A stretch of DNA of 30,124 bases from UBA1715 sp036752345 (GCA_036752345.1 DAIOSV010000026.1:1-30124); one strand, 5' to 3'. Shown: positions 13,937 to 23,067, counted from the first letter of the stretch. The notes: generated from the sequence alone by a model not told the origin. A program made the numbers and translations.

Positions 13937-14749
13937 ATGATAGCCGATTGTGTCTCAGCAAATGTATTGAAGGATAATTCAATGGTTCCCGCAGAATCCG
14001 TTGAAATACCTCATGGTGCTACGGTTTTCTACGACGTTCTTCGTGTAATGGATTTCGTGCCATTGTATGTTGAAGACCATTCTGCACGTTTTTTTAAATC
14101 ATTTAGTTTATCTCAAAAGCAAAATCCCTTTCCTGAACAAGTATTTGCGGATTCAATAAAACGCTATATTCAATTGTCTGGATTACAAAATGGAAATATT
14201 CGTTGCGTGTACAGCATGGCCGAGAGTTCACAGTTTTTGGTGTATGAAATAAAACATTCGTATCCTACCAAAGACATGTACGAAAAAGGGGTAGTATGCG
14301 GAACGTTTATTGGCGAGCGAAAAAATCCTAATGTAAAACAAGAAGCTGCGGTAAAAACCAATGCATACAAAAAAATAGCCGAAACCGGCGTGTACGAAGT
14401 GTTGCTTGTTGATTCTCAGAACAACGTAACGGAAGGAAGCAAGTCGAACACGTTTTTTGTAAAAGGAGATACTATCGTCACCGCAATGGCGCAAGACGTA
14501 CTTTGTGGCATAACTCGTTTGCAAATTATAGATTTGATACACGAATTGCACATTCCTTTAGAAGAACGCAAAATTTCATTGGCAGAATTGAAAGATTTTG
14601 ATGCCGCATTTGTTTCAGGCACATCGCCCAAAGTGCTTCCTATTCGCCAAATAGAATCTGTGCAATATAACGTAGGAAACTCGGTAATAGCAAGATTGGC
14701 GCAAGCCTATGATACACAAATAGCAGAATATATACAATCACATAAATAA
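13937..14749 (+). CDS. Class IV PLP-dependent aminotransferase (IlvE/PabC/D-amino-acid transaminase fold)
   Basis: A 270-aa cytoplasmic enzyme. The fold-type IV pattern is clear: 'FYDVLRVMDFVPLYVEDHSARF' at the N-terminus with the conserved Arg51, the PLP-binding Lys140 in 'AAVKTNAYKK', Glu166 in VTEGSKSNTFFV, and CGITRLQIIDL followed by FVSGTSPKVLPI (phosphate and active-site loops). Members act as branched-chain aminotransferase, aminodeoxychorismate lyase or D-amino-acid transaminase, and sequence reading alone does not separate them. The next gene, 7 bp away, is D-Ala-D-Ala ligase, so making D-Ala or D-Glu for peptidoglycan is attractive but unproven. It is shorter than typical IlvE (about 300-350 aa). 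Confidence 0.82.
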   Translation: MIADCVSANVLKDNSMVPAESVEIPHGATVFYDVLRVMDFVPLYVEDHSARFFKSFSLSQKQNPFPEQVFADSIKRYIQLSGLQNGNIRCVYSMAESSQFLVYEIKHSYPTKDMYEKGVVCGTFIGERKNPNVKQEAAVKTNAYKKIAETGVYEVLLVDSQNNVTEGSKSNTFFVKGDTIVTAMAQDVLCGITRLQIIDLIHELHIPLEERKISLAELKDFDAAFVSGTSPKVLPIRQIESVQYNVGNSVIARLAQAYDTQIAEYIQSHK

Positions 14750-14756
14750 TTTAATA

Positions 14757-15743
14757 ATGAAACAGAAAATTGCAGTTGTTGGTGGAAGTTTCTCTTCCGA
14801 ATCTGATATTTCAAAAAATAGTGCTCTTCAAGTATGTGGCATGATTGACAAAAATCAATATGACGTATATCCTGTGTTCATTTCTCGTGGAGAATGGACA
14901 GTACAAACAGCGGAAGGCGAGATTCCTATTGATAAAAGCGATTTTTCATTTATGTATAATAACAAGAAGGTGAAATTTGATTGCGTGTACAATTCCATTC
15001 ATGGGACTCCCGGCGAAGATGGCAAAATGCCTGCATATTGGGAGTTAGTTGGCATTCCATATACAAGTTGTGGTGTATTTGCCGGATCTTTAACCTTCAA
15101 TAAATATGCAACAAAAACATTCTTACGTTCATTTGGCATAAAAACTGCCGATGCGGTGCTCTTGCGTCCGAACGATAAAATAGATGTTGCTGCAATTATA
15201 GAAAAAGTAGGTTTGCCTTGTTTCGTAAAACCAAACAATGGTGGCTCAAGTTTTGGCGTTTCAAAAGTAAAAACCGACGAAGCAATGATTCCTGCTATCA
15301 AGAAAGCCTTCGAAGAAGATACAGAAGTTATTATCGAACGTTTTGTGAAAGGAATTGAAGTTTCGGTTGGTGTGTATGAAGTTTCTAACGGCGTACATGT
15401 GTTGCCAATTACTGAAATTCAAACTGAAAATGAATTTTTTGACTATCAAGCAAAATACGAGGAAGGGCATAGCCGTGAAATAACACCTGCCGAATTGCCC
15501 GAGAAAATCACGGCTGTTTGCAAAGAAACAACCGGCAAAATCTATAAATACTTAAATTGTTTTGGTATTTGTCGTGTTGATTTCATAATTTCTCAAAACG
15601 GTGATATGAATTTCTTGGAAATCAATACCAATCCGGGAATGAGCAAGGCGAGCATTGTGCCAAAACAAATGCGTGCCGAAGGGTTAGAAGAAGCAAAAGT
15701 ATTCTCCTCAATTATAAAACGAGCATTATCAGCAAAAAGATAG
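14757..15743 (+). CDS. ddl: D-alanine--D-alanine ligase
   Basis: A 328-aa ATP-grasp enzyme that joins two D-Ala to form the peptidoglycan dipeptide terminus. Visible features are the N-terminal domain with VVGGSFSSESDISKNSA, the substrate loop HGTPGEDGKMPAYWEL (about residues 80-96), the ATP-grasp glycine-rich loop KPNNGGSSFGVSKV (about 160-173), and the metal and nucleotide site FLEINTNPGMSKASIVPKQ near the C-terminus. Length is normal for Ddl. The active-site stretch TENEFFDYQAKYEEG carries the Tyr-Lys seen in D-Ala-D-Ala (rather than D-Ala-D-Lac) ligases. It follows the aminotransferase gene by 7 bp, so they form an operon. Confidence 0.94.
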   Translation: MKQKIAVVGGSFSSESDISKNSALQVCGMIDKNQYDVYPVFISRGEWTVQTAEGEIPIDKSDFSFMYNNKKVKFDCVYNSIHGTPGEDGKMPAYWELVGIPYTSCGVFAGSLTFNKYATKTFLRSFGIKTADAVLLRPNDKIDVAAIIEKVGLPCFVKPNNGGSSFGVSKVKTDEAMIPAIKKAFEEDTEVIIERFVKGIEVSVGVYEVSNGVHVLPITEIQTENEFFDYQAKYEEGHSREITPAELPEKITAVCKETTGKIYKYLNCFGICRVDFIISQNGDMNFLEINTNPGMSKASIVPKQMRAEGLEEAKVFSSIIKRALSAKR

Positions 15744-15752
15744 TAGATGTCT

Positions 15753-15782
15753 TTTGCAACTGCTAAGTTTTTTCTATTTTTG
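15753..15782 (+). promoter_or_regulatory. Promoter of yifB
   Basis: TTTG (15753-15756), an 18-base spacer, then TATTTTTG (15775-15782). Predicted start is near 15788. Confidence 0.55.
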
Positions 15783-15795
15783 ACGTGTTAAAGCC

Positions 15796-15815
15796 ATGAC
15801 ACAGAAGAGTGTCAT
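15796..15815 (+). other. 5'-UTR stem-loop of yifB
   Basis: atgacac and gtgtcat form a perfect 7-bp stem with a 6-base loop a few bases after the predicted transcription start and 25 bp before the yifB ATG. It may stabilise the mRNA 5' end. No terminator tail. Confidence 0.5.
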
Positions 15816-15840
15816 ATAACATCAAAAATGGAAAAAGCAT

Positions 15841-17376
15841 ATGTTAGTAAAAACATTTGGCGGTGCAGTCAATGGCATTGATGCCCGTATTATTACCGTT
15901 GAAACAGATATAGTCAGCGGGGTGAATTTTTATTTGGTTGGATTACCGGATAGCGCAGTAAAAGAAAGTCAGCAACGAATAGAATCAGCATTGCGAACCG
16001 TTGGCTACCAGTTGCCGGGGCGCAAAATTACCATAAATATGGCACCGGCAGATCTTCGAAAAGAAGGAACTGCCTACGATTTAACGTTGGCAATAGGTAT
16101 TTTAGCCGCGTCAAAACAGATACAGTCAGAGAATGTAGACAAGTATATCATTATGGGCGAACTCTCCTTGGATGGAGGCGTGCATAGAATTAAAGGTGCG
16201 TTGTCTATGGCTATTGAAGCACGTAAATTTGGATTCAAAGGGTTTATTCTTCCCAAAGAAAATGCGCGTGAAGCTGCGGTGGTAAACGACTTAGATGTTT
16301 TCGGTGTAGAAAACATACAAGAGGTTATTGAGTTTTTTGAAGGCAAAAGGGAACTTGAAAAAACGATAATAAATACTAGAGAGGAATTTTTCAAGCATGT
16401 TGATAATTACACATTTGATTTTGCTGATGTAAAAGGGCAGGAAAATGTAAAAAGAGCATTGGAGATTGCTGCTGCGGGTGGGCATAATATTATCATGATT
16501 GGTTCTCCGGGTTCTGGAAAAACAATGATGGCAAAACGAATTGTCTCAATTTTGCCACCACTCACATTGCAAGAAGCTTTGGAAACTACCAAAATCCATT
16601 CGGTAGCCGGAAAATTAGGTGGTCACGTTTCGTTGATGACAGAGCGTCCTTTTCGTTCGCCACATCATACGATTAGCGACGTCGCACTAGTAGGCGGAGG
16701 AACGTATCCGCAACCAGGAGAAATATCGTTGGCACATAATGGAGTATTGTTTCTTGATGAATTACCCGAATTTAAACGTCAAGTTTTGGAAGTAATGCGT
16801 CAGCCGTTAGAAGACCGTCATATCAATATTTCAAGAGCAAAATTTACCGTAGATTATCCTGCAAGTTTTATGCTTATAGCGGCGATGAACCCTTGTCCTT
16901 GCGGATATTATAATCACCCCGAAAAACAATGCGTTTGTAGTCCCGGTTCGGTACAGAAATATTTGAATCGAATTTCTGGTCCTTTACTCGATAGAATTGA
17001 TATTCATATAGAAGTTGTTCCGGTTCCGTTTGAAGAATTATCAAAAAATGTTGTAGTAGAGTCAAGTCATACCATTCGTGAACGAGTAGTTCGCTGTCGT
17101 GAGATACAACAAAAACGTTTTGAAAATTCGTCAATCTATTGCAACGCACAAATGACAACAAAAATGTTACAAAAATATTGCGTTCTTAATGGCGAATGTA
17201 AAACCATACTTAAAACCGCCATGGAAAAATTGGGATTATCGGCTCGTGCCTATGACCGAATCATAAAAGTATCGCGTACTATAGCAGATTTGTCGCAATC
17301 GGAACAAATTGAAGCAGAACATTTGGCCGAAGCCATTCAATACAGAAGTCTAGACAGAGAAAATTGGGCCGGATAG
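15841..17376 (+). CDS. yifB: YifB family Mg-chelatase-like AAA+ ATPase (ComM homologue)
   Basis: A 511-aa protein. The N-terminal ChlI/Lon-protease-like domain (about residues 1-165, 'GGAVNGIDARIITVETDI') is followed by an AAA+ ATPase module with Walker A GSPGSGKT (221-228) and Walker B NGVLFLDELPE (300-310). A Cys cluster follows (NPCPCGYYNHPEKQCVC, about 354-370), then the C-terminal Mg-chelatase lid ('LSARAYDRIIKVSRTIADL'). The homologue ComM is a hexameric branch-migration helicase that helps integrate DNA during natural transformation. Its presence alone does not show competence, since it is nearly universal. It has its own promoter with a 5'-UTR hairpin. Confidence 0.93.
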   Translation: MLVKTFGGAVNGIDARIITVETDIVSGVNFYLVGLPDSAVKESQQRIESALRTVGYQLPGRKITINMAPADLRKEGTAYDLTLAIGILAASKQIQSENVDKYIIMGELSLDGGVHRIKGALSMAIEARKFGFKGFILPKENAREAAVVNDLDVFGVENIQEVIEFFEGKRELEKTIINTREEFFKHVDNYTFDFADVKGQENVKRALEIAAAGGHNIIMIGSPGSGKTMMAKRIVSILPPLTLQEALETTKIHSVAGKLGGHVSLMTERPFRSPHHTISDVALVGGGTYPQPGEISLAHNGVLFLDELPEFKRQVLEVMRQPLEDRHINISRAKFTVDYPASFMLIAAMNPCPCGYYNHPEKQCVCSPGSVQKYLNRISGPLLDRIDIHIEVVPVPFEELSKNVVVESSHTIRERVVRCREIQQKRFENSSIYCNAQMTTKMLQKYCVLNGECKTILKTAMEKLGLSARAYDRIIKVSRTIADLSQSEQIEAEHLAEAIQYRSLDRENWAG

Positions 17377-17423
17377 TTTATAACATAGTAATAAGATATA
17401 CGGAAAATTTTTCTTGAATTTGT

Positions 17424-17431
17424 TACCTTTG
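17424..17431 (+). promoter_or_regulatory. -7 promoter box TACCTTTG before the HAD/topB pair
   Basis: TAnnTTTG match 21 bp before the HAD start codon. No clear -33 box. Confidence 0.4.
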
Positions 17432-17452
17432 TAGTAGTAATAGTATAGATAC

Positions 17453-18313
17453 ATGGCAAAACCAACGGTAGCATTGATTTATGATTTTGACGGAACATTA
17501 TCTCCGTGTAACATGCAAGAATATGATTTTCTAAAAGACATTGGTGTGCGTAATACCGCTGATTTCTGGAATGAAGTGGAAGAAATGGTCAAAGACCATG
17601 ATGCGAGCAATATACTCTGTTACATGAAGTTAATGATAGACAAAGCCCGTGCAGCGGCTAAAAGTGTAAAACGGCAAGCCTTTGTAGATTACGGAAAGAG
17701 TGTTGAATTATATAATGGTGTAGAACAGTGGTTTGATTTGGTTGACGCATTAGCAAAGAAATACAATGTAACTGTTGAGCACTATATTAATTCTTCGGGA
17801 TTAAAAGAAATGATTGAAGGGACGAAAATTGCTTCGAAATTCAAACATATTTATGCCTGTTCTTTTCTTTACAATGTTGATGGCGTTGCAGAATGGCCGG
17901 CAGTTGCGGTAGATTTTACGGCAAAAACTCAGTTTTTGTTTATGATAAACAAAGGAATTGTAAAAATTAGCGAAAATCGTAAGGTCAATGAATATAAGCC
18001 GGAAGACGAACGACCAATTCCGTTTAAACATATGATATACTTTGGCGATGGGGAAACCGACGTGCCGTGTATGCGAATGGTCAAACAGTCTGGTGGAAAT
18101 TCCATAGCGGTATATAGACCTCGTAATAAGCAGAAAAAAGAATTGGCAAAAAAACTTATCCATGAAGGACGAGTTAATTTTGCTTGTTCTGCTGATTACA
18201 GTGATGGTGGTGAGATTTATAAAATTGTAGAAGCAATCTTGTCTCAAATCAAATCTAACTTTGACTTTATGCAGTTAGAGAGTCAAAATCATAGTAAAAT
18301 GACAAAAGAATGA
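17453..18313 (+). CDS. HAD-superfamily hydrolase (phosphoserine phosphatase-like)
   Basis: A 286-aa probable cytoplasmic phosphatase. Motif I is DFDGT (nucleophile Asp11, general acid Asp13). Motif II is the Ser/Thr in 'YINSSG', and motif IV is FGDGETDVPCMRM with the metal-binding acidic residues. A long helical cap lies between motifs I and II (about residues 20-100). The substrate is not evident. Its stop overlaps the topB start (ATGA at 18310-18313), so the two are translationally coupled, which may reflect genome economy rather than shared function. Confidence 0.85.
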   Translation: MAKPTVALIYDFDGTLSPCNMQEYDFLKDIGVRNTADFWNEVEEMVKDHDASNILCYMKLMIDKARAAAKSVKRQAFVDYGKSVELYNGVEQWFDLVDALAKKYNVTVEHYINSSGLKEMIEGTKIASKFKHIYACSFLYNVDGVAEWPAVAVDFTAKTQFLFMINKGIVKISENRKVNEYKPEDERPIPFKHMIYFGDGETDVPCMRMVKQSGGNSIAVYRPRNKQKKELAKKLIHEGRVNFACSADYSDGGEIYKIVEAILSQIKSNFDFMQLESQNHSKMTKE

Positions 18314-20334
18314 AGGTTTGTATAGCCGAAAAACCAAGCGTAGCACGCGATATAGCACATGTGATAGGTGCTACAGTAGCTCACGACGGGTATATGGAAG
18401 GAAACGGGTATCAGGTTACATGGACCTTTGGTCATTTGTGCACTTTAAAAGAACCAAGCGACTACACCGACGTATGGAAATCGTGGTCACTTACCCGATT
18501 GCCAATGATTCCGCCACAATTTGGTATAAAGTTGATAGACGACAGGGGCGTAATTAAACAGTTTAAGATAATTGAATCGCTTATGGGAAAAGCCGATGAG
18601 ATTATAAACTGCGGTGATGCCGGTCAAGAAGGAGAATTGATACAGCGTTGGGTGATGCAAAAAGCCCGAGTAAATTGTCCTGTGAAACGTCTTTGGATTT
18701 CTTCATTGACCGAGGAGGCTATAAAAGATGGCTTTAATCGTTTAAAAGACCAAGAAGAATATAAATCGTTGTACGAAGCAGGATTGGTCAGAGCCATAGG
18801 TGATTGGCTGCTTGGAATGAATGCAACTCGATTATATACATTAAAATATGGCCAAAATCGGCAGATATTGTCCATAGGACGAGTGCAAACGCCAACTTTG
18901 GCTATGATTGTGAATCGGCAACAGCAGATTGAAAATTTCACCCCTGAACAGTATTGGGTATTGTCTACAATATACCGAGAGACAACATTTACAGCTACTG
19001 CCGGAAAAATTACATCATTAGAAGAGGGGCAGAAAAACATACAATCCATAGAAGGTTTTCCTTTTGAAATAGTTGATTCTTCATCGAAAAAAGGAACTGA
19101 AGCGCCACCACGTTTGTATGATTTGACTTCACTCCAAGTTGATTGTAATAAGAAATTTTCTTTCTCGGCAGACAAAACATTGCAACTCATTCAAAGTTTG
19201 TATGAAAAGAAATTTACTACATATCCTCGTGTTGATACTACGTTTTTGAGCGATGATATTTATCCCAAATGTCCACAAATAATGGGCGGCTTGGGTCAGA
19301 TATCAAAATATGCACCATTGTTGGAAGTATTCAAAGGAAAGAAGTTGCTCAAAAGCAAAAAGGTATTTGATTCTTCAAAAGTAACCGATCACCATGCCAT
19401 AATTCCAACCGGAGTTGAGCCACACAATCTATCGGATGATGAAGAAAACGTGTTCAATCTCATTGCATTACGGTTTATTGCCGTGTTCTATCCCGACTGC
19501 CAGTTTTCAACAACAACGGTGTTGGGCAAGGTTCAAGATACTGAATTTAAAGTAACAGGAAAGCAAATATTAGAGCAGGGATGGCGTATTGTTTTTGGAA
19601 ATAAAGTGCAAGATGATGACGAAAAGAAAGATGATGAAGAGAAGATTTTGCCAACCTTTGAAAAAGGAGAGTCAGGTCCGCATAAACCGGAATTAGCAGA
19701 AAAATGGACTCAGCCGCCAAAACCGTATACCGAAGCAACTTTGCTGAGAGCCATGGAAACCGCGGGGAAAATGGTTGATAATGATGAACTACGCGATGCT
19801 TTAAAAGAAAACGGTATAGGTCGTCCGTCAACTCGTGCCGCCATCATTGAAACACTGTTTAAACGTCGTTATATTTTAAAAGAAAAAAAGAATCTTATAG
19901 CAACGCCTACTGGAGTTGAACTTATAAATTTAATACATGAAGAATCTCTTAAAAGTGCTGAACTAACTGGTGTTTGGGAGAAAAAGTTGAGAGAAATTGA
20001 GCAACATAAATATGATGCAAAATTCTTTTTGGAGGAACTCAAAACAATGGTTACAGACATCGTATCTACAGTGTTAAAGGATAATTCGAATAGACGTATA
20101 ACGATTACAGAAGTTGAAAAGAAAAAAACAAAAACATCAGAAGAGAAAAAATCTGTAAAATCGAAACCTTCAAAGGCAAAAAAGAATTCTCCGGAGACCT
20201 TTATAAAAGCTGATGATTCAATAATAGGAACAACCTGTCCGAAGTGTGGTAAAGGTTTGGTAGTAAAAGGGAAAACTGCCTATGGTTGTTCGGAATGGAA
20301 GTCTGGCTGCACATTCCGTTTACCATTTATATAG
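18310..20334 (+). CDS. topB: DNA topoisomerase III (type IA)
   Basis: A 674-aa type IA topoisomerase that decatenates and relaxes negatively supercoiled DNA. The Toprim domain starts at MKVCIAEKPSVARDIA (Glu7) and includes CGDAGQEGELIQRW (Asp103, Glu107). The middle acidic residue of the usual DxD is Gly105 here. The breakage domain carries LSIGRVQTPTLAM and the active-site TTYPRVDTTF (Tyr305, Arg307). GIGRPSTRAAIIETLFKR lies near residues 505-522. A Lys-rich linker then leads to one C-terminal C4 zinc ribbon (TCPKCGKG ... CSEWKSGC). It meets the convergent barrel gene with a 2-bp gap and no visible terminator, so read-through into the antisense strand is possible. Confidence 0.95.
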   Translation: MKVCIAEKPSVARDIAHVIGATVAHDGYMEGNGYQVTWTFGHLCTLKEPSDYTDVWKSWSLTRLPMIPPQFGIKLIDDRGVIKQFKIIESLMGKADEIINCGDAGQEGELIQRWVMQKARVNCPVKRLWISSLTEEAIKDGFNRLKDQEEYKSLYEAGLVRAIGDWLLGMNATRLYTLKYGQNRQILSIGRVQTPTLAMIVNRQQQIENFTPEQYWVLSTIYRETTFTATAGKITSLEEGQKNIQSIEGFPFEIVDSSSKKGTEAPPRLYDLTSLQVDCNKKFSFSADKTLQLIQSLYEKKFTTYPRVDTTFLSDDIYPKCPQIMGGLGQISKYAPLLEVFKGKKLLKSKKVFDSSKVTDHHAIIPTGVEPHNLSDDEENVFNLIALRFIAVFYPDCQFSTTTVLGKVQDTEFKVTGKQILEQGWRIVFGNKVQDDDEKKDDEEKILPTFEKGESGPHKPELAEKWTQPPKPYTEATLLRAMETAGKMVDNDELRDALKENGIGRPSTRAAIIETLFKRRYILKEKKNLIATPTGVELINLIHEESLKSAELTGVWEKKLREIEQHKYDAKFFLEELKTMVTDIVSTVLKDNSNRRITITEVEKKKTKTSEEKKSVKSKPSKAKKNSPETFIKADDSIIGTTCPKCGKGLVVKGKTAYGCSEWKSGCTFRLPFI

Positions 20335-20336
20335 GG

Positions 20337-21044
20337 TTATTTTCTTTTGTAGTTATATGTCCTTACGTTGTATGTAGGACAAGGAATTTGATCCTGACTA
20401 ATATTAAATAGCAAAGAGACTCCTAAAATAGAAAACCAATCATTCGTTTCTTTAAAAGAAATTTGTTGGTACTGTAAGTATCCATCATTAGCTTGATATG
20501 CAAGTTGGTCTAAGTTGTCGGTGAATGTTTTACGAAATACCCATTCTCCTCGTAATTCCAATCGTGGAAGCAATTTGTATTTGAGCCCCAATCCCATAGG
20601 AATATTGAAAGCTTCGTACCATTTACTATTCTCTATATACATAACACCAAGCCCAAATACTACATACGGCGAAAAGTTTTTTTCTTTTTTGTTATTGGTA
20701 ACTTCAAAAAAGTTGAACTCAAGCATACTTGTGAGTTCTATTATTTGTGTTTTGTCGAAATAGTAGTTACGATTTTGTTGATATCGATTAGAAAAATCAG
20801 CATCATCAGCTCTCAAAAGACCATATGTTCCATTGAAACGTAATGAATAATGAGGGTTAAAGTTTTTCCTAAAAATAATGCTTGCCGCAGGTTGTGGGGA
20901 ATAATAGGGGCGAGTCATGTTAACATCACCATTGTATTGCGCCGTACCTATCAGAAATCCATAATCATAACTCCTTTTTTGTGCATGAACATTGAGAGAT
21001 ATACACAAAGCAAATACTATGGAAACGAGAGTATGGTATTTCAT
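20337..21044 (-). CDS. Outer-membrane beta-barrel protein, DUF6089-like
   Basis: 235 aa. I start at ATG 21042-21044 (MKYHTLVSIVFALC), which places a normal signal peptide ending VHAQ; the upstream ATG adds only five polar residues. The mature part 'YDYGFLIGTAQYNGDVNMTR' followed by about eight amphipathic strands fits the DUF6089 family, small Bacteroidota barrels often encoded next to NAD kinase, isoprenyl transferase and bamA. Here nadK is two genes upstream on the same strand, but uppS and bamA are replaced by convergent topB, so the usual synteny is broken. It probably belongs to the outer membrane; the precise role is unknown. Cotranscription with the preceding barrel gene (45-bp gap) is likely. 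Confidence 0.8.
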   Translation of the reverse strand: MKYHTLVSIVFALCISLNVHAQKRSYDYGFLIGTAQYNGDVNMTRPYYSPQPAASIIFRKNFNPHYSLRFNGTYGLLRADDADFSNRYQQNRNYYFDKTQIIELTSMLEFNFFEVTNNKKEKNFSPYVVFGLGVMYIENSKWYEAFNIPMGLGLKYKLLPRLELRGEWVFRKTFTDNLDQLAYQANDGYLQYQQISFKETNDWFSILGVSLLFNISQDQIPCPTYNVRTYNYKRK

Positions 21045-21089
21045 TATATTATGACACAATGAGTAGAAAACGAAAAAATGCCATAATTA

Positions 21090-22046
21090 TTATCTTTTCT
21101 TCTTCAGGTCTTTGAATGTAGGCAAACCTGATTTATTTTGTTTTAATTTGTAGTGAGCTGATACCATCATGAACATATAGAAATCTCTATCGTACGGGTC
21201 ACCACGTTGTTCATTGTAATAGTGGTATAGTCCGTTGTTTTCATAGCAATGTTCGGAATACGCAGGGTCGGCTGCTAATTTTGCTTGAGTGTCAGAAACG
21301 GTATTGTCATATTCTGCAACTAAATCAGGATTTGCATACGTTGTACTCACATCATCAAGATAGTCAGTGAATAAGAAACGAAGACCTACTTCTGCTGAAA
21401 CAGCCCACTTACTATTGATGGTGTATTTTGCTAATAATCCCAATGGAATACACACTTGATATAGAGAATATGGATGTCTTGTTTCTATATAATTTTGCCC
21501 TTCTGTTCCTATTGGTTGTAATTCAACCCATTCTCCGTCAATGTATGCTTTGGGGTTAAAATGGTATACTCCTAATCCAACATAGCAATAGGTAGCCAAT
21601 TTAATACCACGTTCTCCACGAACACCACGTAAATCATAAATGTGACCGCCTCTTTCTTTTCGAATTTTGTATTCCAATCTTCCACTAAATTCTTGAATTG
21701 GTGCTCTAAATGAAATATTTCTATCCGATCTAAAATATTCAGTGGTTTTGTTATCATTGCCAGACAACATACCTACAGTGAATGTAAATTGCCATGATAA
21801 ACGTTCACGGAATGTTTTGCGTAAACCAATATTTGCGCCAAATCGTGTAGAAAGAAAATCCAAATCAACAATGGAATTTCGGCCAATACCAGGGCCACCA
21901 CCAAGTTCACCTAGCATAAACGATGGACCAAATCCACCTATAATTTCATAGGGATATTTTCTCCACATGTAATCTTGTCCGAAAGATACAGATGACCATA
22001 GACTTATTATGGCTACAATTGATAGTATTTTGGTCTTAATTTTCAC
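21090..22046 (-). CDS. Outer-membrane beta-barrel protein (related small-barrel family)
   Basis: 318 aa with a clear signal peptide (LSIVAIISLWSSVSFGQ) and a barrel-like mature part: 'YEIIGGFGPSFMLGELGGG', 'GANIGLRKTFRERLSWQFTFTVG' and 'LAKYTINSKWAVSAEVGLRFLFTDYLDD' show alternating residues and glycine turns. The overall plan resembles the next gene product, with an insertion rich in Tyr and Asp near residues 225-270. It ends in a basic KKKR tail rather than a terminal aromatic, unlike most barrels. Gene order nadK-barrel-barrel suggests an envelope biogenesis setting. A -7 box TATATTTG lies just upstream on the minus strand (22065-22072). Confidence 0.75.
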   Translation of the reverse strand: MKIKTKILSIVAIISLWSSVSFGQDYMWRKYPYEIIGGFGPSFMLGELGGGPGIGRNSIVDLDFLSTRFGANIGLRKTFRERLSWQFTFTVGMLSGNDNKTTEYFRSDRNISFRAPIQEFSGRLEYKIRKERGGHIYDLRGVRGERGIKLATYCYVGLGVYHFNPKAYIDGEWVELQPIGTEGQNYIETRHPYSLYQVCIPLGLLAKYTINSKWAVSAEVGLRFLFTDYLDDVSTTYANPDLVAEYDNTVSDTQAKLAADPAYSEHCYENNGLYHYYNEQRGDPYDRDFYMFMMVSAHYKLKQNKSGLPTFKDLKKKR

Positions 22047-22064
22047 AGTTACTATTTAGCTATG

Positions 22065-22072
22065 CAAATATA
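22065..22072 (-). promoter_or_regulatory. -7 promoter box TATATTTG for the barrel gene pair
   Basis: Exact TAnnTTTG on the minus strand, 18 bp before the start codon at 22046. The -33 region is only partly matched. Confidence 0.42.
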
Positions 22073-22122
22073 AAAGTTTTTTTTGCGAAAAATACATATT
22101 GAAGTCAAAATGTACAAATCAA

Positions 22123-22995
22123 TTATTTCCGTATATCAATACCTAATTTTAGTTTTTCTCTCAATGTTTCAAAAAACGTCATGTTGGAGAATTCAATAAG
22201 AGCTATTTTGTATTTAGACTTCTTTATTTTTATTGTCGGTTGTATTTTAACGGTTTGGCTTAAATAGTCATTAGAGATAAGAAATTCAGTAAACTCGCCG
22301 GTTGCTTCAATTGTAATTCGTTCAGAGTCTGGTACTATAATTGGGCGGACGCTTAGTGTGTGTGGAGCAATTGGGGTGATTATAAGAGAATGATTTTCTG
22401 GTGTCAATATAGGAGAACCAAGGCTGAGGGAATATCCTGTAGAACCTGTTGGCGTACTTACCGCAATACCATCGGCCCAAAATGAACAGGAAAATTCATT
22501 TCCAATATATACATTGATTTTTATAAGTTTAACGGCATTACTTTTTTGAAGAGTAATTTCATTTATGCCAACACCATTGCATTTCCGTTTTCCGTTGTAG
22601 AAGGAGAAATCGAGTAGCGAACGGTGTTTAATGGAGTAATTCCCTTGTGTTATGTTATGTATTATTTCATCAATATCGTTTGGATTGGCTTGCGCAAGGA
22701 ACCCTAATTTGCCAAAATTGATTCCTAAGATAGGTATATTGGTCTTATAACAATTTTGTGCACATTTTAGGAATGTACCATCGCCTCCCAAACTGATGAT
22801 TATTTCAGCATCGTTCGCCTTTAGTTCCTCAAATTCTTCTAATTGTATAATGCTGTAGCTTTGTGATTGCAACTTTTCTTTGAATGATTTATCTATAGAT
22901 ACTTCAAAACCAGATGCAATGAAGCTATGAATAATTTCTTCTACTTTTGTTTTGTATTCAGAAGCTATGTTTATACCGAAAATTGCAATCTTCAT
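22123..22995 (-). CDS. nadK: NAD kinase (ATP-NAD kinase)
   Basis: A 290-aa cytoplasmic enzyme phosphorylating NAD to NADP. The defining GGDGTFL motif (residues 70-76, catalytic Asp72) is intact. VGINEITLQKS supplies the NE/D motif, and WADGIAVSTPTGSTGYSLSLGSP forms the second conserved block. The C-terminal beta-domain ('VRPIIVPDSERITIE') is typical. Length matches the bacterial family (about 290). It lies after dnaA, whose terminator overlaps the dnaA stop codon, so nadK likely has its own promoter in the 70-bp gap (a TATATTTA-like box is seen there). Confidence 0.95.
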   Translation of the reverse strand: MKIAIFGINIASEYKTKVEEIIHSFIASGFEVSIDKSFKEKLQSQSYSIIQLEEFEELKANDAEIIISLGGDGTFLKCAQNCYKTNIPILGINFGKLGFLAQANPNDIDEIIHNITQGNYSIKHRSLLDFSFYNGKRKCNGVGINEITLQKSNAVKLIKINVYIGNEFSCSFWADGIAVSTPTGSTGYSLSLGSPILTPENHSLIITPIAPHTLSVRPIIVPDSERITIEATGEFTEFLISNDYLSQTVKIQPTIKIKKSKYKIALIEFSNMTFFETLREKLKLGIDIRK

Positions 22996-23039
22996 TTCTC
23001 TTAGTTTTTTAATGATGTAAATATATGAAAACTAAGGAG

Positions 23040-23067
23040 AAAAAAAAGACGGTAGTAACCGTCTTTT
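23040..23067 (-). terminator. Rho-independent terminator of dnaA
   Basis: On the minus strand a perfect 10-bp stem (23058-23067 with 23044-23053) and 4-base loop, followed by U from the A run 23040-23047. The stem includes two bases of the dnaA stop codon (23066-23068). Confidence 0.88.
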
